From a virus: a stretch of 62,340 nucleotides of DNA. The notes beneath the pieces were generated by a model, which made no database searches, had not been told where the DNA came from, and saw only the letters and a list, made by a program, of their open reading frames with translations. Both the position numbers and the translations under genes were made by a program. The stretch covers positions 1 to 62,340 of the IMG/VR virus record IMGVR_UViG_3300014166_000003; one strand, written 5' to 3'. Positions 16,958 through 24,169 of this stretch are shown here, piece after piece. Every line of letters starts with the position of its first letter. Positions within the stretch are counted from its first letter, which is position 1.

Positions 16958-19548
16958 TAGGATGCTCCCGACATGGTCACAGCAAGCCGAGCGCGTACGG
17001 ACGGACTTGTCTGCAATGTTTTCTCGGTGACCGCTGCAATCTGCCGCATGGCGCGAGGATCTTTCGTACCATCCATAACAACCACACCAGGACTGACAGT
17101 ATCGAGCCGATCAAGCTGCTCGCTAAGGCGGTCGACAGACGCAGCAAGCCCGTTCGAACCGTCACGTGGAGTAAGGAAGATCGTACGGTTACCGGGTGTG
17201 CTGCTTCCGTTTACTCCACCTGTTGTTGTCGCGGCACTGTTGGCCGAAGTCAGGTTACCGGCTACACCACGTAGCAAACCTGCAGCCGCTAATGCGCCCG
17301 CACCGGCAGCGAGCAGTGCAGCACCACGACCGAAATCACCAAAGATCATATGTGCTACACCAAGCACGAGTAGTTGCTTGCCGACAGCAACCAATACATC
17401 AGCCAGGATACCAATCAAACCCGCAGCCATTCGCTTGATCAGGGAAACCTGATTTTCCATGTGATGTGTCATGGACTCGAACATGCTCGTCCAGGCGTCC
17501 GACAGTGCGTTGAGCACGTGCGGCAGCAGCTCTTGAAACACTTCGCGGAATGATTGACCGAGCACGAACACGCGAATGATCAGCTCGCGCATAACATCTT
17601 GCATGCCGCGTCCATTGAAAATGAACTGCAGCATTTCCTGATTCACACGTCGTTGATCCGATGCAAGAATGCGCAGCTTGTCGGACAGCTTTTTGTACTC
17701 GTCGGAATCTGTTTGCTGTGCTGCACGAGCTGCTGTGAGATCCTTCATTTCCCGCGTGATCCGCTTGCTGGCTTCTGTCAGATCGGTGAATGTTCCGTTG
17801 AACATTTTGAAGTCCTGCAACAGCACCGTGATTTCATCGTGTGCGATTTGTGCACTGTTCAGCACATCATGCAGAAAGAACGCTTGATCTTTCGGTGGGG
17901 GCGGAAGCAATTCCTGAATCGGTAGGTTTACGATCTTGTTCAGGAATACTCCCATGTGGTCTAGTACTTTCTCGACGTCTTGAAAGTCTTTGATCATCGC
18001 CTGGGCAAGATCGACCTGCAGATGTGTTTTCAGGATAGCGAGTGCTTCTGCGGTTTGCTTTGGAAAGCCCTTTGTTTTCTCGATCGCGTCTTCGACACCA
18101 TCACGATACTTCGCCCACGCAACTGCAGCCGCATTGATGCTGCTTGCTACATCCTGTTCCATCTTGTGACGCAATTCTTTGACGAAGTCATTAACCCGCT
18201 TGAGTGCTTTTTCATCGGCACCACCTACGTTGAATACTTTGAGCCACTCCGTTCCAGATCGAGATAGCACTTCGAATTGCTTCCCAAGGAACCACTGCAT
18301 TGTGGCAAGCTCGTCGTTCACTTCATGTGCATCGGTGCTAAACGTTGTCAACATACCATGCTGTGCAAGGTTCAAACTGACCAATACAAAGGCCACTTCT
18401 GCAACCTGCTTGGAGATCTTCACAAGCGTACTGTTCGCGATTTGTTCCAACACGGATCGAATAAGAACGGTTACGCTCAGTATCATGTTTGACAATTTAG
18501 TCATCATGCTGAGTTGATTGTTTGTGCCGAACAGTGCTTCAACGAGTGCGAACACGCCTTTGAGAATCTGCTCAATGCTGATACCGAATTCCATCATCGA
18601 CGTCAGGATCGCTTGCGTGCTTGGAGCAAGGGAATCGAATCCACCTTTGATGTTTGCAATATCGGAGACAGCTTTCGACAACAGGTCTCGCCAGTAACGC
18701 AGGAAGTCGGTGACGATCTGAAAACCGCTGCCGGTCTGCATCACGATGCGATTGAGAATTGCAAGGTTACCAGCAATGGACGAGATCATACCTTCGGCCG
18801 TACCACCAAGGCTCTTTGATGCTTCGTCAATACCCTGGAACATAGTGCGCAACGATTCAAGCAGCGTGCCTGCCTGCTTCTGTTTCTCAAGCCATGCATT
18901 GAGATCGCCGACCTGGGCTTTGATGATCTTCGCCATAACATTGCCGGTTGTCGCCTGCCCACTCATGAGTGCGCTGATTTCTGAAACGATCTGTCGTTCT
19001 TTCTGCAGTCCACCTGTCAACGAGACCACGATGTTTGTCAGCAGTGCGGCAGTCTGTGCCGCTTCGTCCATGTTCTTCACGAACGAGAGACCACCACGCG
19101 CAACGAATGTCTGGAAGGCGAGACCGATATCCGTGGCACTCGCAACCGACGTTGATGCCAGCTCTGCGAACTTCATCATCATCTTTTCGGATGCTTTCGT
19201 CGCAACAGCAAATGAATCGCTCAGCGTCGGTCCGAAGGATGCAAAAGACGTGAGCAGTCCGGCCGTGTTGAAGATCTGTCGCTGCATGTCGTCAGCACTT
19301 TTGATTGCTGTGATAGCGAGATCTCGAAAAGCACCGGCAATCTTTTCAGGCAGCGTGACGAACACATTGAACGCGACCATGATCACGCCCATCGAGATCA
19401 GTGCTTTGGTCGCTGTCGCGATAGCCGCGTTCATTCCAGAGAACGCATCTTGGCCGTTTCTGCCTGCATTCTGCAGTTGCGTATTGACGTTCGCAGCACC
19501 GCTAACGGTAACCCGAACAACGACTTGCTGTGTAATGACTCTCGACAC
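16957..19548 (-). CDS. Tail tape measure protein
   Basis: 863 aa. Long, mostly helical, with hydrophobic Gly/Ala-rich membrane-like segments near residues 45-75 and in the C-terminal third (LIGILADVLVAVGKQLL, AALLAAGAGALAAAGLL), as in tape measures that set tail length and help DNA entry. It follows the G/GT chaperone genes, separated only by the opposite-strand Imm gene. The GTG start lies inside the late-gene box TGTCTAAGTG. At roughly 0.15 nm per residue the tail would be about 130 nm, by analogy with lambda. Confidence 0.85.
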   Translation of the reverse strand: MSRVITQQVVVRVTVSGAANVNTQLQNAGRNGQDAFSGMNAAIATATKALISMGVIMVAFNVFVTLPEKIAGAFRDLAITAIKSADDMQRQIFNTAGLLTSFASFGPTLSDSFAVATKASEKMMMKFAELASTSVASATDIGLAFQTFVARGGLSFVKNMDEAAQTAALLTNIVVSLTGGLQKERQIVSEISALMSGQATTGNVMAKIIKAQVGDLNAWLEKQKQAGTLLESLRTMFQGIDEASKSLGGTAEGMISSIAGNLAILNRIVMQTGSGFQIVTDFLRYWRDLLSKAVSDIANIKGGFDSLAPSTQAILTSMMEFGISIEQILKGVFALVEALFGTNNQLSMMTKLSNMILSVTVLIRSVLEQIANSTLVKISKQVAEVAFVLVSLNLAQHGMLTTFSTDAHEVNDELATMQWFLGKQFEVLSRSGTEWLKVFNVGGADEKALKRVNDFVKELRHKMEQDVASSINAAAVAWAKYRDGVEDAIEKTKGFPKQTAEALAILKTHLQVDLAQAMIKDFQDVEKVLDHMGVFLNKIVNLPIQELLPPPPKDQAFFLHDVLNSAQIAHDEITVLLQDFKMFNGTFTDLTEASKRITREMKDLTAARAAQQTDSDEYKKLSDKLRILASDQRRVNQEMLQFIFNGRGMQDVMRELIIRVFVLGQSFREVFQELLPHVLNALSDAWTSMFESMTHHMENQVSLIKRMAAGLIGILADVLVAVGKQLLVLGVAHMIFGDFGRGAALLAAGAGALAAAGLLRGVAGNLTSANSAATTTGGVNGSSTPGNRTIFLTPRDGSNGLAASVDRLSEQLDRLDTVSPGVVVMDGTKDPRAMRQIAAVTEKTLQTSPSVRARLAVTMSGAS

Positions 19549-19584
19549 TTAGACAAATACTCCGCTATCTTATTGGACTTCCGT

Positions 19585-19614
19585 TTGACACCTAAATCAT
19601 GACGGTGTTATGGT
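19585..19614 (+). promoter_or_regulatory. Sigma70-type promoter for the Imm gene
   Basis: A consensus -35 TTGACA (19585-19590), 17 or 18 bases of spacer, then TTATGG/TATGGT as -10. It lies about 45 bases before the Imm start and faces against the late transcript, so this gene can be expressed independently of the late genes. Confidence 0.6.
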
Positions 19615-19656
19615 TTGCTCGATTTGACGGCATTCGAATAAACGAGGGGGAACGGC

Positions 19657-19872
19657 ATGGATACGATGGTTGTCGGACTGGTGGGGCTCGCAGTGCTTGG
19701 ACTTCTGTATTTGTTGCCGACGATGCTCGCTGTGTACAAGAACAAGCGGAGCACAGGCGGTATCCTGGTTCTGAATCTGCTGCTTGGTTGGACAGGGCTT
19801 GGCTGGGTGATCGCACTCATTTGGGCAATCGTGCCCGACGTCGATTACATCGTTGTGCAGCGACCACGTTAG
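19657..19872 (+). CDS. imm: Superinfection immunity protein, Imm family
   Basis: 71 aa, with GAGGGGGAACGGC before the ATG. Two membrane spans (VVGLVGLAVLGLLYLLPTML; GILVLNLLLGWTGLGWVIAL) flank a short basic loop with KNKRSTG; LLPTxxA and NxxLGWTxxGW are the signature of the Imm_superinfect family. Its founder, T4 Imm, sits in the inner membrane and blocks DNA entry of later phages. Here the gene lies on the plus strand between GT and the tape measure, with its own promoter. Its TAG directly abuts the TAG of GT on the other strand (TAGCTA at 19870-19875). Confidence 0.85.
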   Translation: MDTMVVGLVGLAVLGLLYLLPTMLAVYKNKRSTGGILVLNLLLGWTGLGWVIALIWAIVPDVDYIVVQRPR

Positions 19873-20612
19873 CTAGTGTGGGCTCTGTGAGCGTATCCGA
19901 TCGGTCTCCCGCTCCAGCTCACGCTGCTTGTCTGCCTGCCAACGTGAGACTTCCTCATCGATCACGAAGAACGCATAATAATCATCCGCTTCGAGATCTT
20001 GACCGAACATTGATTTGTGCATCTTGAATAGTCGGTGCCGACGCATGTACAGCATTGCGAGCTGCGTTGCGTCGGCACCAAAGGTGTGCACGAGATCATC
20101 ATAATCTTCCTGCTCTGCATCGTCACCGTCCAGGCTGCTGGATGTGGATACGGCTGGACCGTCTTCGGAAGCATACTGAATCTCGTCTGTGTAGGAAGCT
20201 AAGAGGTAATTCGGATCAGACGATCGATAAATGACCGCTCGAATTACCCCTCGGATTTTTTTCCGAGTTCGGCTTCCTCTTCTGTGATGTAGTCCAGCAG
20301 TTGACGTGCGGCAGCAGCGCGATGCTCTGCGCCAAGATCGTCTTCAAAATACGTACGGAAATCGCCCAAAGGCAAATCGTCGTATCCATCAACACTCTTG
20401 ATGCAGGCATTCCAGATGTATGCATTCGCTGCAGTGAAGTCCGGCTTGAGCTGACCTTTTTCGAATCGCGCAGACAGCTTGCGATATCTCTCACGCTCGC
20501 GCATCGTCGGTCGACGAAACACATGCTTCAATTCGACATCGTCCATGCCTGCTTGATGAACGACAAAGACGATTGCAATTTCCTGTGGGACGTGTGCTTT
20601 TGAAAAACCCAT
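19873..20612 (-). CDS. Tail assembly chaperone GT (product of -1 frameshift)
   Basis: 246 aa if ribosomes slip by -1 at A AAA AAA (20256-20262). Past the slip the frame continues as IRGVIRAVIYRSSDPNYLLA and on to the stop at 19873 without interruption, although no good start exists for this second part alone. The T part is acidic and then helical (DYYAFFVIDEEVSRWQADKQRELERE). In lambda and many siphophages the longer protein loads the tape measure and recruits tail tube protein. Position directly before the tape measure fits. Confidence 0.8.
20244..20612 (-). CDS. Tail assembly chaperone G
   Basis: 122 aa in the zero frame, helical, ending LDYITEEEAELGKKSEG. It is the common product of the G/GT pair; the last codons before the slip are GGA AAA AAA. 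It lies between tail tube and tape measure genes, the standard site of this chaperone. CATACA-like context shows no strong ribosome site; AAGGAAGGTTCTTAC lies before the ATG. Confidence 0.8.
   Translation of the reverse strand: MGFSKAHVPQEIAIVFVVHQAGMDDVELKHVFRRPTMRERERYRKLSARFEKGQLKPDFTAANAYIWNACIKSVDGYDDLPLGDFRTYFEDDLGAEHRAAAARQLLDYITEEEAELGKKSEG
20256..20262 (-). promoter_or_regulatory. Programmed -1 frameshift site A AAA AAA
   Basis: Seven A residues on the coding strand, read GGA AAA AAA TCC in frame G. Slipping back one base enters the open T frame (AAA AAA ATC CGA GGG). CTCGGA and TCCGAG flank the run and can form a 6-bp stem with the A tract as loop. The zero-frame stop follows 10 bases later. 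Confidence 0.8.
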
Positions 20613-20661
20613 GTAAGAACCTTCCTTGGTCTATAAGATCGAACGTGTTGAGTAATGCAGG

Positions 20662-20688
20662 TAAGGGACCAAACTAGTTGGTCCCTTA
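20662..20688. terminator. Hairpin between tail tube and chaperone genes
   Basis: TAAGGGACCAA (20662-20672) pairs perfectly with TTGGTCCCTTA (20678-20688) across a 5-nt loop. No U tract follows. A hairpin just after a highly expressed tail tube gene would lower read-through into the chaperones or stabilise the tube message. Confidence 0.6.
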
Positions 20689-20695
20689 TAGATGA

Positions 20696-21709
20696 TTACA
20701 GTAGGTAGGCTGCGACTTGGCTTGTGACGGTAACCGTGATTGGAGTCTTCGATGTGGTCGTCGTCGCAAACGGCTTATACGTGACTTCGTTGACATTGCG
20801 AATGCCGTCGAATGAATCCTTCACGTTCGTGATCAAGCAGCGGGGGATTGCAATCTTGATGCTGTAGGAGCCGGAGACGCACTGTACTTCCACGTTCTTC
20901 AACGTGTTCGCCTGCCAGTCGGTCCAGTAAGCATCGCCCTTGTTACCCTGAACTTTGACCACCATCGACATGGATCGACCGCCGAAACGAAGTGTCGTCA
21001 AGTTGATACCGGCTGCAACCTGTCCACGGTTATCGGCACGATCTAGATTGTTATTCCAGGTGAAATCCCACGAGCGGAGCGATGCAGACGCATCGACCAC
21101 ACCAGAACCAGAGTTCGCAGTACCGAAGGTCGCACCCGTACCGTGCAATGGCGTGACTGGCTCTTTCGAGCTAGGAATAGAGAATGCGGCAGCGTCGGCT
21201 GCACTACCATCGGTGAAGAACGAGCCGGACATTCCCACGCGGCCACGATTCTGCACGCTCAGCTTGAATTCGTTGACGCACGCACCTTTGTATTTCTTAT
21301 AGGTCGCGGTATCACCCTGGACGACCTGCACGAGAGATGTAGACGGAAGCTGATCGGAAGACGTGCCATCCAAAGCCGTAATCGTGTGGACATACGGTCC
21401 AGCTCCCGAAGCACTATATGTACCAAGTGCCAGTGCCATTAACGCACCGGCAAGTTCCGGCGACGCATGGAATGAGAACGGAATCGTGACGTCACGAGCA
21501 ACCTGGATGTTGTAATTGATATCGTTCGGAAACTCGTGCCCTTTGATCAGTGCGTCATCGCTCAGCATTTCGATTGCGACTTCCGCCAAGCCCGGTTCGA
21601 CAAGATCGAAGAGCCTTCCGATATTCGCATCGAGTACGGCAGTACCGTACGCAGATTCCTTGTTGTAGCTCAAAACGAGCTTAGTAGACTGTGGTCTAAG
21701 ATTTGCCAT
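20696..21709 (-). CDS. Major tail tube protein
   Basis: 337 aa, beta-rich with many Gly, Ser and Thr. LRPQSTKLVLSYNKESAYGT at the start and the middle VNEFKLSVQNRGRVGMSGSFFTDG are typical of siphophage tail tube proteins that polymerise around the tape measure. It sits between the connector genes and G/GT. It should be among the most abundant virion proteins after the capsid. Confidence 0.75.
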   Translation of the reverse strand: MANLRPQSTKLVLSYNKESAYGTAVLDANIGRLFDLVEPGLAEVAIEMLSDDALIKGHEFPNDINYNIQVARDVTIPFSFHASPELAGALMALALGTYSASGAGPYVHTITALDGTSSDQLPSTSLVQVVQGDTATYKKYKGACVNEFKLSVQNRGRVGMSGSFFTDGSAADAAAFSIPSSKEPVTPLHGTGATFGTANSGSGVVDASASLRSWDFTWNNNLDRADNRGQVAAGINLTTLRFGGRSMSMVVKVQGNKGDAYWTDWQANTLKNVEVQCVSGSYSIKIAIPRCLITNVKDSFDGIRNVNEVTYKPFATTTTSKTPITVTVTSQVAAYLL

Positions 21710-21718
21710 GTGACTCTG

Positions 21719-21892
21719 TTATTCCCCTTGCGCGTCTGCGCTCTCTGCTTGCTCGAAATAGCCTGTATCCAGCAGCGTGCTGGCAAGTCCTTCCGATACT
21801 TCGATATCGGTGTCCGGCATGATGTGCATTGACGGAAAGTCCGCCACGGACATGAAGTTGAACGGGCAATCAGCCTTAACGTGAAGCAGCAT
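21719..21892 (-). CDS. Hypothetical small protein
   Basis: 57 aa from the ATG at 21892. A TTG at 21913 is in frame, but it would make CTTGGGAGATC coding, and that sequence is the best ribosome site for the ATG. Acidic C-terminus (DTGYFEQAESADAQGE); no known family. The gene is squeezed between a gp10-like gene and the tail tube gene, a common place for tail completion proteins. Confidence 0.5.
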   Translation of the reverse strand: MLLHVKADCPFNFMSVADFPSMHIMPDTDIEVSEGLASTLLDTGYFEQAESADAQGE

Positions 21893-21951
21893 AAAAATCG
21901 AAAGATCTCCCAAGTTATTTGACCGTTAGGGAGTGCTGCTATTTGATAGGT

Positions 21952-22533
21952 CTAGCGGATGGTGACGGTTATGTGAGGATGCTGCGCTGTGATATCTCGA
22001 CCGATCTGCTGGGCAACTTCCGTAGCCACGCGCACACCGAGCCGATTCAAATTGACGACTCCGTTGTAATTCGTCAGCTCATTTCTCAGTGCTCGCGTCA
22101 TAAAGCGAACGGGCTCTTTTCTGCGCGTGATTGTATACGTGGCAGAACGAAAGATCGGACGATAACCCTGGACGGTAGTGCCATCAGAAAAGACAACGCG
22201 TCGCTTGCGCCGAATAAGTCCCATCTGCGTCCATTGTGTGAAAGCACGACGTAGCATGAGCAGCATCGCCTTCGCACCGTGTTGCGGTCGCAGCGGTCCA
22301 GTGACACCGTACTCTTCCCATATGATTGCGGGCGGATGGTTCGAATACACGTCACCATGTGTGAGGTATTGACTCGGTTGCTGAACCATCTGCTTGAGCG
22401 AATCTCGCGTTCGGCCGGTCTGCACTTTGAGATTGTTTCGTCCGCCACCGGATGCATATCGACGCGCAGATGCCCACACGTCGTCGGTTACTTCGTGTGT
22501 CCAGTGCAGATAAATGTCAGGTAGTGGAGGCAT
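21952..22533 (-). CDS. HK97 gp10-like head-tail joining protein
   Basis: 193 aa, basic. The pattern DSLKQMVQQ, HPPAIIWEEYGVTGPLRP and later FMTRALRNELTNYNG with a C-terminal helix resembles the gp10-like neck and tail-completion family. Its place after the connector and tail-terminator-like genes and before the tail tube supports this. Start two bases after the upstream stop. Confidence 0.55.
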   Translation of the reverse strand: MPPLPDIYLHWTHEVTDDVWASARRYASGGGRNNLKVQTGRTRDSLKQMVQQPSQYLTHGDVYSNHPPAIIWEEYGVTGPLRPQHGAKAMLLMLRRAFTQWTQMGLIRRKRRVVFSDGTTVQGYRPIFRSATYTITRRKEPVRFMTRALRNELTNYNGVVNLNRLGVRVATEVAQQIGRDITAQHPHITVTIR

Positions 22534-22535
22534 CG

Positions 22536-23012
22536 TTATGCAGGCTGCAGGAAGTGTGTTGAAAGCGTGATCGTCATTCGAGCTTGTGTACCGACCTGAT
22601 CACCATATGCCCACTCGATACCGTTCACCGACTCGACAGAGAATCCATCGTTCGTACCGAATGCGTTGTAATAGGAATTGATCGCTGTGGTACTGAGCAA
22701 AGCCGTGAGCGTCTCTTCGATCAAGTCGACACCGACAAGCGGATCGGCCGATCGGATGAACATTGCCAGGGTAATGCGCAGTGGCGTGAACGATCGCTGC
22801 GAACCCATGAGCGATTCGATGATCAGATCGGTTGGATCGAATTCCAGATACGCGACCTTGTTGCCATTTTCCTGCACTTCCGGTGCGAGCAGTGCGTATT
22901 TGACGGACTCGAATTTCGAGCTGATCGCAGTCGCAAGAGTCGTGAGCACAGTACGCAATCGTGACGACGGTGGAGTCAGCGAGCTGATCGTAGGTTGGAT
23001 TAAACCGGCCAT
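22536..23012 (-). CDS. Tail terminator-like protein
   Basis: 158 aa. Helical N-terminus, then a beta-rich region (FTPLRITLAMFIRSADPL, QARMTITLSTHFLQPA) like the gpU-type terminators that cap the tail tube. The assignment relies on size, composition and gene order (connector, gp10-like, tail tube). The start overlaps the upstream stop by one base. Confidence 0.45.
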   Translation of the reverse strand: MAGLIQPTISSLTPPSSRLRTVLTTLATAISSKFESVKYALLAPEVQENGNKVAYLEFDPTDLIIESLMGSQRSFTPLRITLAMFIRSADPLVGVDLIEETLTALLSTTAINSYYNAFGTNDGFSVESVNGIEWAYGDQVGTQARMTITLSTHFLQPA

Positions 23013-23401
23013 TATTGGTTGTTGTGGATATCCCGCTTGATCGCTGTGGTCAGCAGATCGGTGTCTTCTTCATAGATGGTCTTATCGGATTGCGTAAGCA
23101 CAGCGAATCCTTTTTGCCCGACTTTTCTCAATCGCTTGGCGAGTGCCTCATATTTCCCGCTGAGCGCGGTACGATCCGCGTTCTCTTCACCAGCTCGTAC
23201 CTGGGTGAACTTCATGAAGCGGGCACTCAGCGACTCACAAATGAAGATCGCAGCACGGCGCACATCGATTTTCATGGTGATCGCAGCCGATATCTCTTCA
23301 TCATAGATCAGCTTGTTGTTTGTGTCCGTATCGCCAATGATGAAGCGGATCTTGTCTTTGTCAGTCGGAAGTGTGTTGTCGTACGACCACGTTTGTGCCA
23401 T
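23012..23401 (-). CDS. Head-tail connector (adaptor) protein
   Basis: 129 aa. LPTDKDKIRFIIGDTDTNNKLIYDEEISAAI followed by helices (AAIFICESLSARFMKFTQVRAG) is the usual start of gp6/gp15-type adaptor proteins, which form a ring between portal and tail. The late-gene box TGTCTAATTA lies 14 bases before the ATG. Convergent exported-protein genes and the PEP-CTERM gene separate it from the capsid genes. Confidence 0.65.
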   Translation of the reverse strand: MAQTWSYDNTLPTDKDKIRFIIGDTDTNNKLIYDEEISAAITMKIDVRRAAIFICESLSARFMKFTQVRAGEENADRTALSGKYEALAKRLRKVGQKGFAVLTQSDKTIYEEDTDLLTTAIKRDIHNNQ

Positions 23402-23437
23402 CGCTTAATTAGACAGAAATTGACGGTAAAAATTGGT

Positions 23438-23465
23438 TTGCGCGTGTTCATGCGTATGTTATAGA
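23438..23465 (+). promoter_or_regulatory. Possible promoter of the PEP-CTERM gene
   Basis: TTGCGC, 16 bases, TATAGA, then the ATG at 23474. The elements are weak matches to sigma70, and TTGACG at 23420 is an alternative -35. Some promoter is needed here because the gene faces away from the late transcript. Confidence 0.35.
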
Positions 23466-23473
23466 TTGCACTC

Positions 23474-24169
23474 ATGAAAACTCTCGTGATGTTGTTCATC
23501 ATCTTGTTAGGTTGCGTGCACGGCTACGGGACACCGACCGCTGTTGTCATTCATGTGCAGAACGGGATTCTCATTGGTGCGGACAGCGTGGATGTTGGTG
23601 GGACGTCTTATGACGTGCGTTTTGCTGCGCAAACATGCGTGGAGCTGTATGGCGGTTGCGAGCTGACTGAGAACCTGCCCTTCATACTCGAAGCGGATGC
23701 TCGTCTCGCATCACAGGCGCTATTGACTCAAGTGATCAATGGTCCGTTTGAGACCGCTCTATATCTGATCAAAGGATGCGAGACAGGACGCTTTAACGAA
23801 TCCTCATTCTGCGAGATCTATACACCGTTCGCACTCTTCACGTTTCGCAATTGGCGTGGAGAAGTTTATCCGGACAGCACGTATGTGCAGGTCGCCGACG
23901 CAAGTCTGTCGGCAGCTACATCCGCTCACTATGAAGTCGTGACCGTTGTGGATAGTCCGAACGATTTTCCGATGGGACCACCGAACACGAATGGTGTGAC
24001 CTGGGCGGCTTGGGTACGATCAGCACAGCAAGGTTCCCAAGATCCGTCAAGCCCACCACAGAATGCTATTACAGCTCCGGAACCATCGAACCTTGCTGTG
24101 CTGCTTATTGCTGCCGCAGGATTATTCTGCCACGCCTACCGTACCCAGCAGAGACAGGTTGGAAACTAG
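23474..24169 (+). CDS. PEP-CTERM sorted exported protein
   Basis: 231 aa. The N-terminus is a Sec signal (MKTLVMLFIILLGCVHGYG; LLGC could also be read as a lipobox). The C-terminus has the PEP-CTERM layout: APEPSNLAVLL, a hydrophobic span (AVLLIAAAGLFCHAY) and a basic end (RTQQRQ). Such tails are cut by exosortase after transfer to the cell envelope, typically in bacteria making exopolysaccharide. The body between has two possible disulfide pairs and no known domain. The gene stands alone on the plus strand inside the late module and overlaps the end of the next minus-strand gene by 65 bases. Confidence 0.7.
   Translation: MKTLVMLFIILLGCVHGYGTPTAVVIHVQNGILIGADSVDVGGTSYDVRFAAQTCVELYGGCELTENLPFILEADARLASQALLTQVINGPFETALYLIKGCETGRFNESSFCEIYTPFALFTFRNWRGEVYPDSTYVQVADASLSAATSAHYEVVTVVDSPNDFPMGPPNTNGVTWAAWVRSAQQGSQDPSSPPQNAITAPEPSNLAVLLIAAAGLFCHAYRTQQRQVGN

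Noticed and set aside
18746-19552. 268-codon plus-strand frame
   Set aside because: Antisense to the tape measure gene; Ser/Ala/Cys-rich composition typical of a shadow.
23474-23530. Lipoprotein reading of the PEP-CTERM protein (LLGC)
   Set aside because: The C-terminal sorting tail fits a Sec/exosortase protein better, and the mature part would begin without the usual +2 and linker residues; it cannot be fully excluded.
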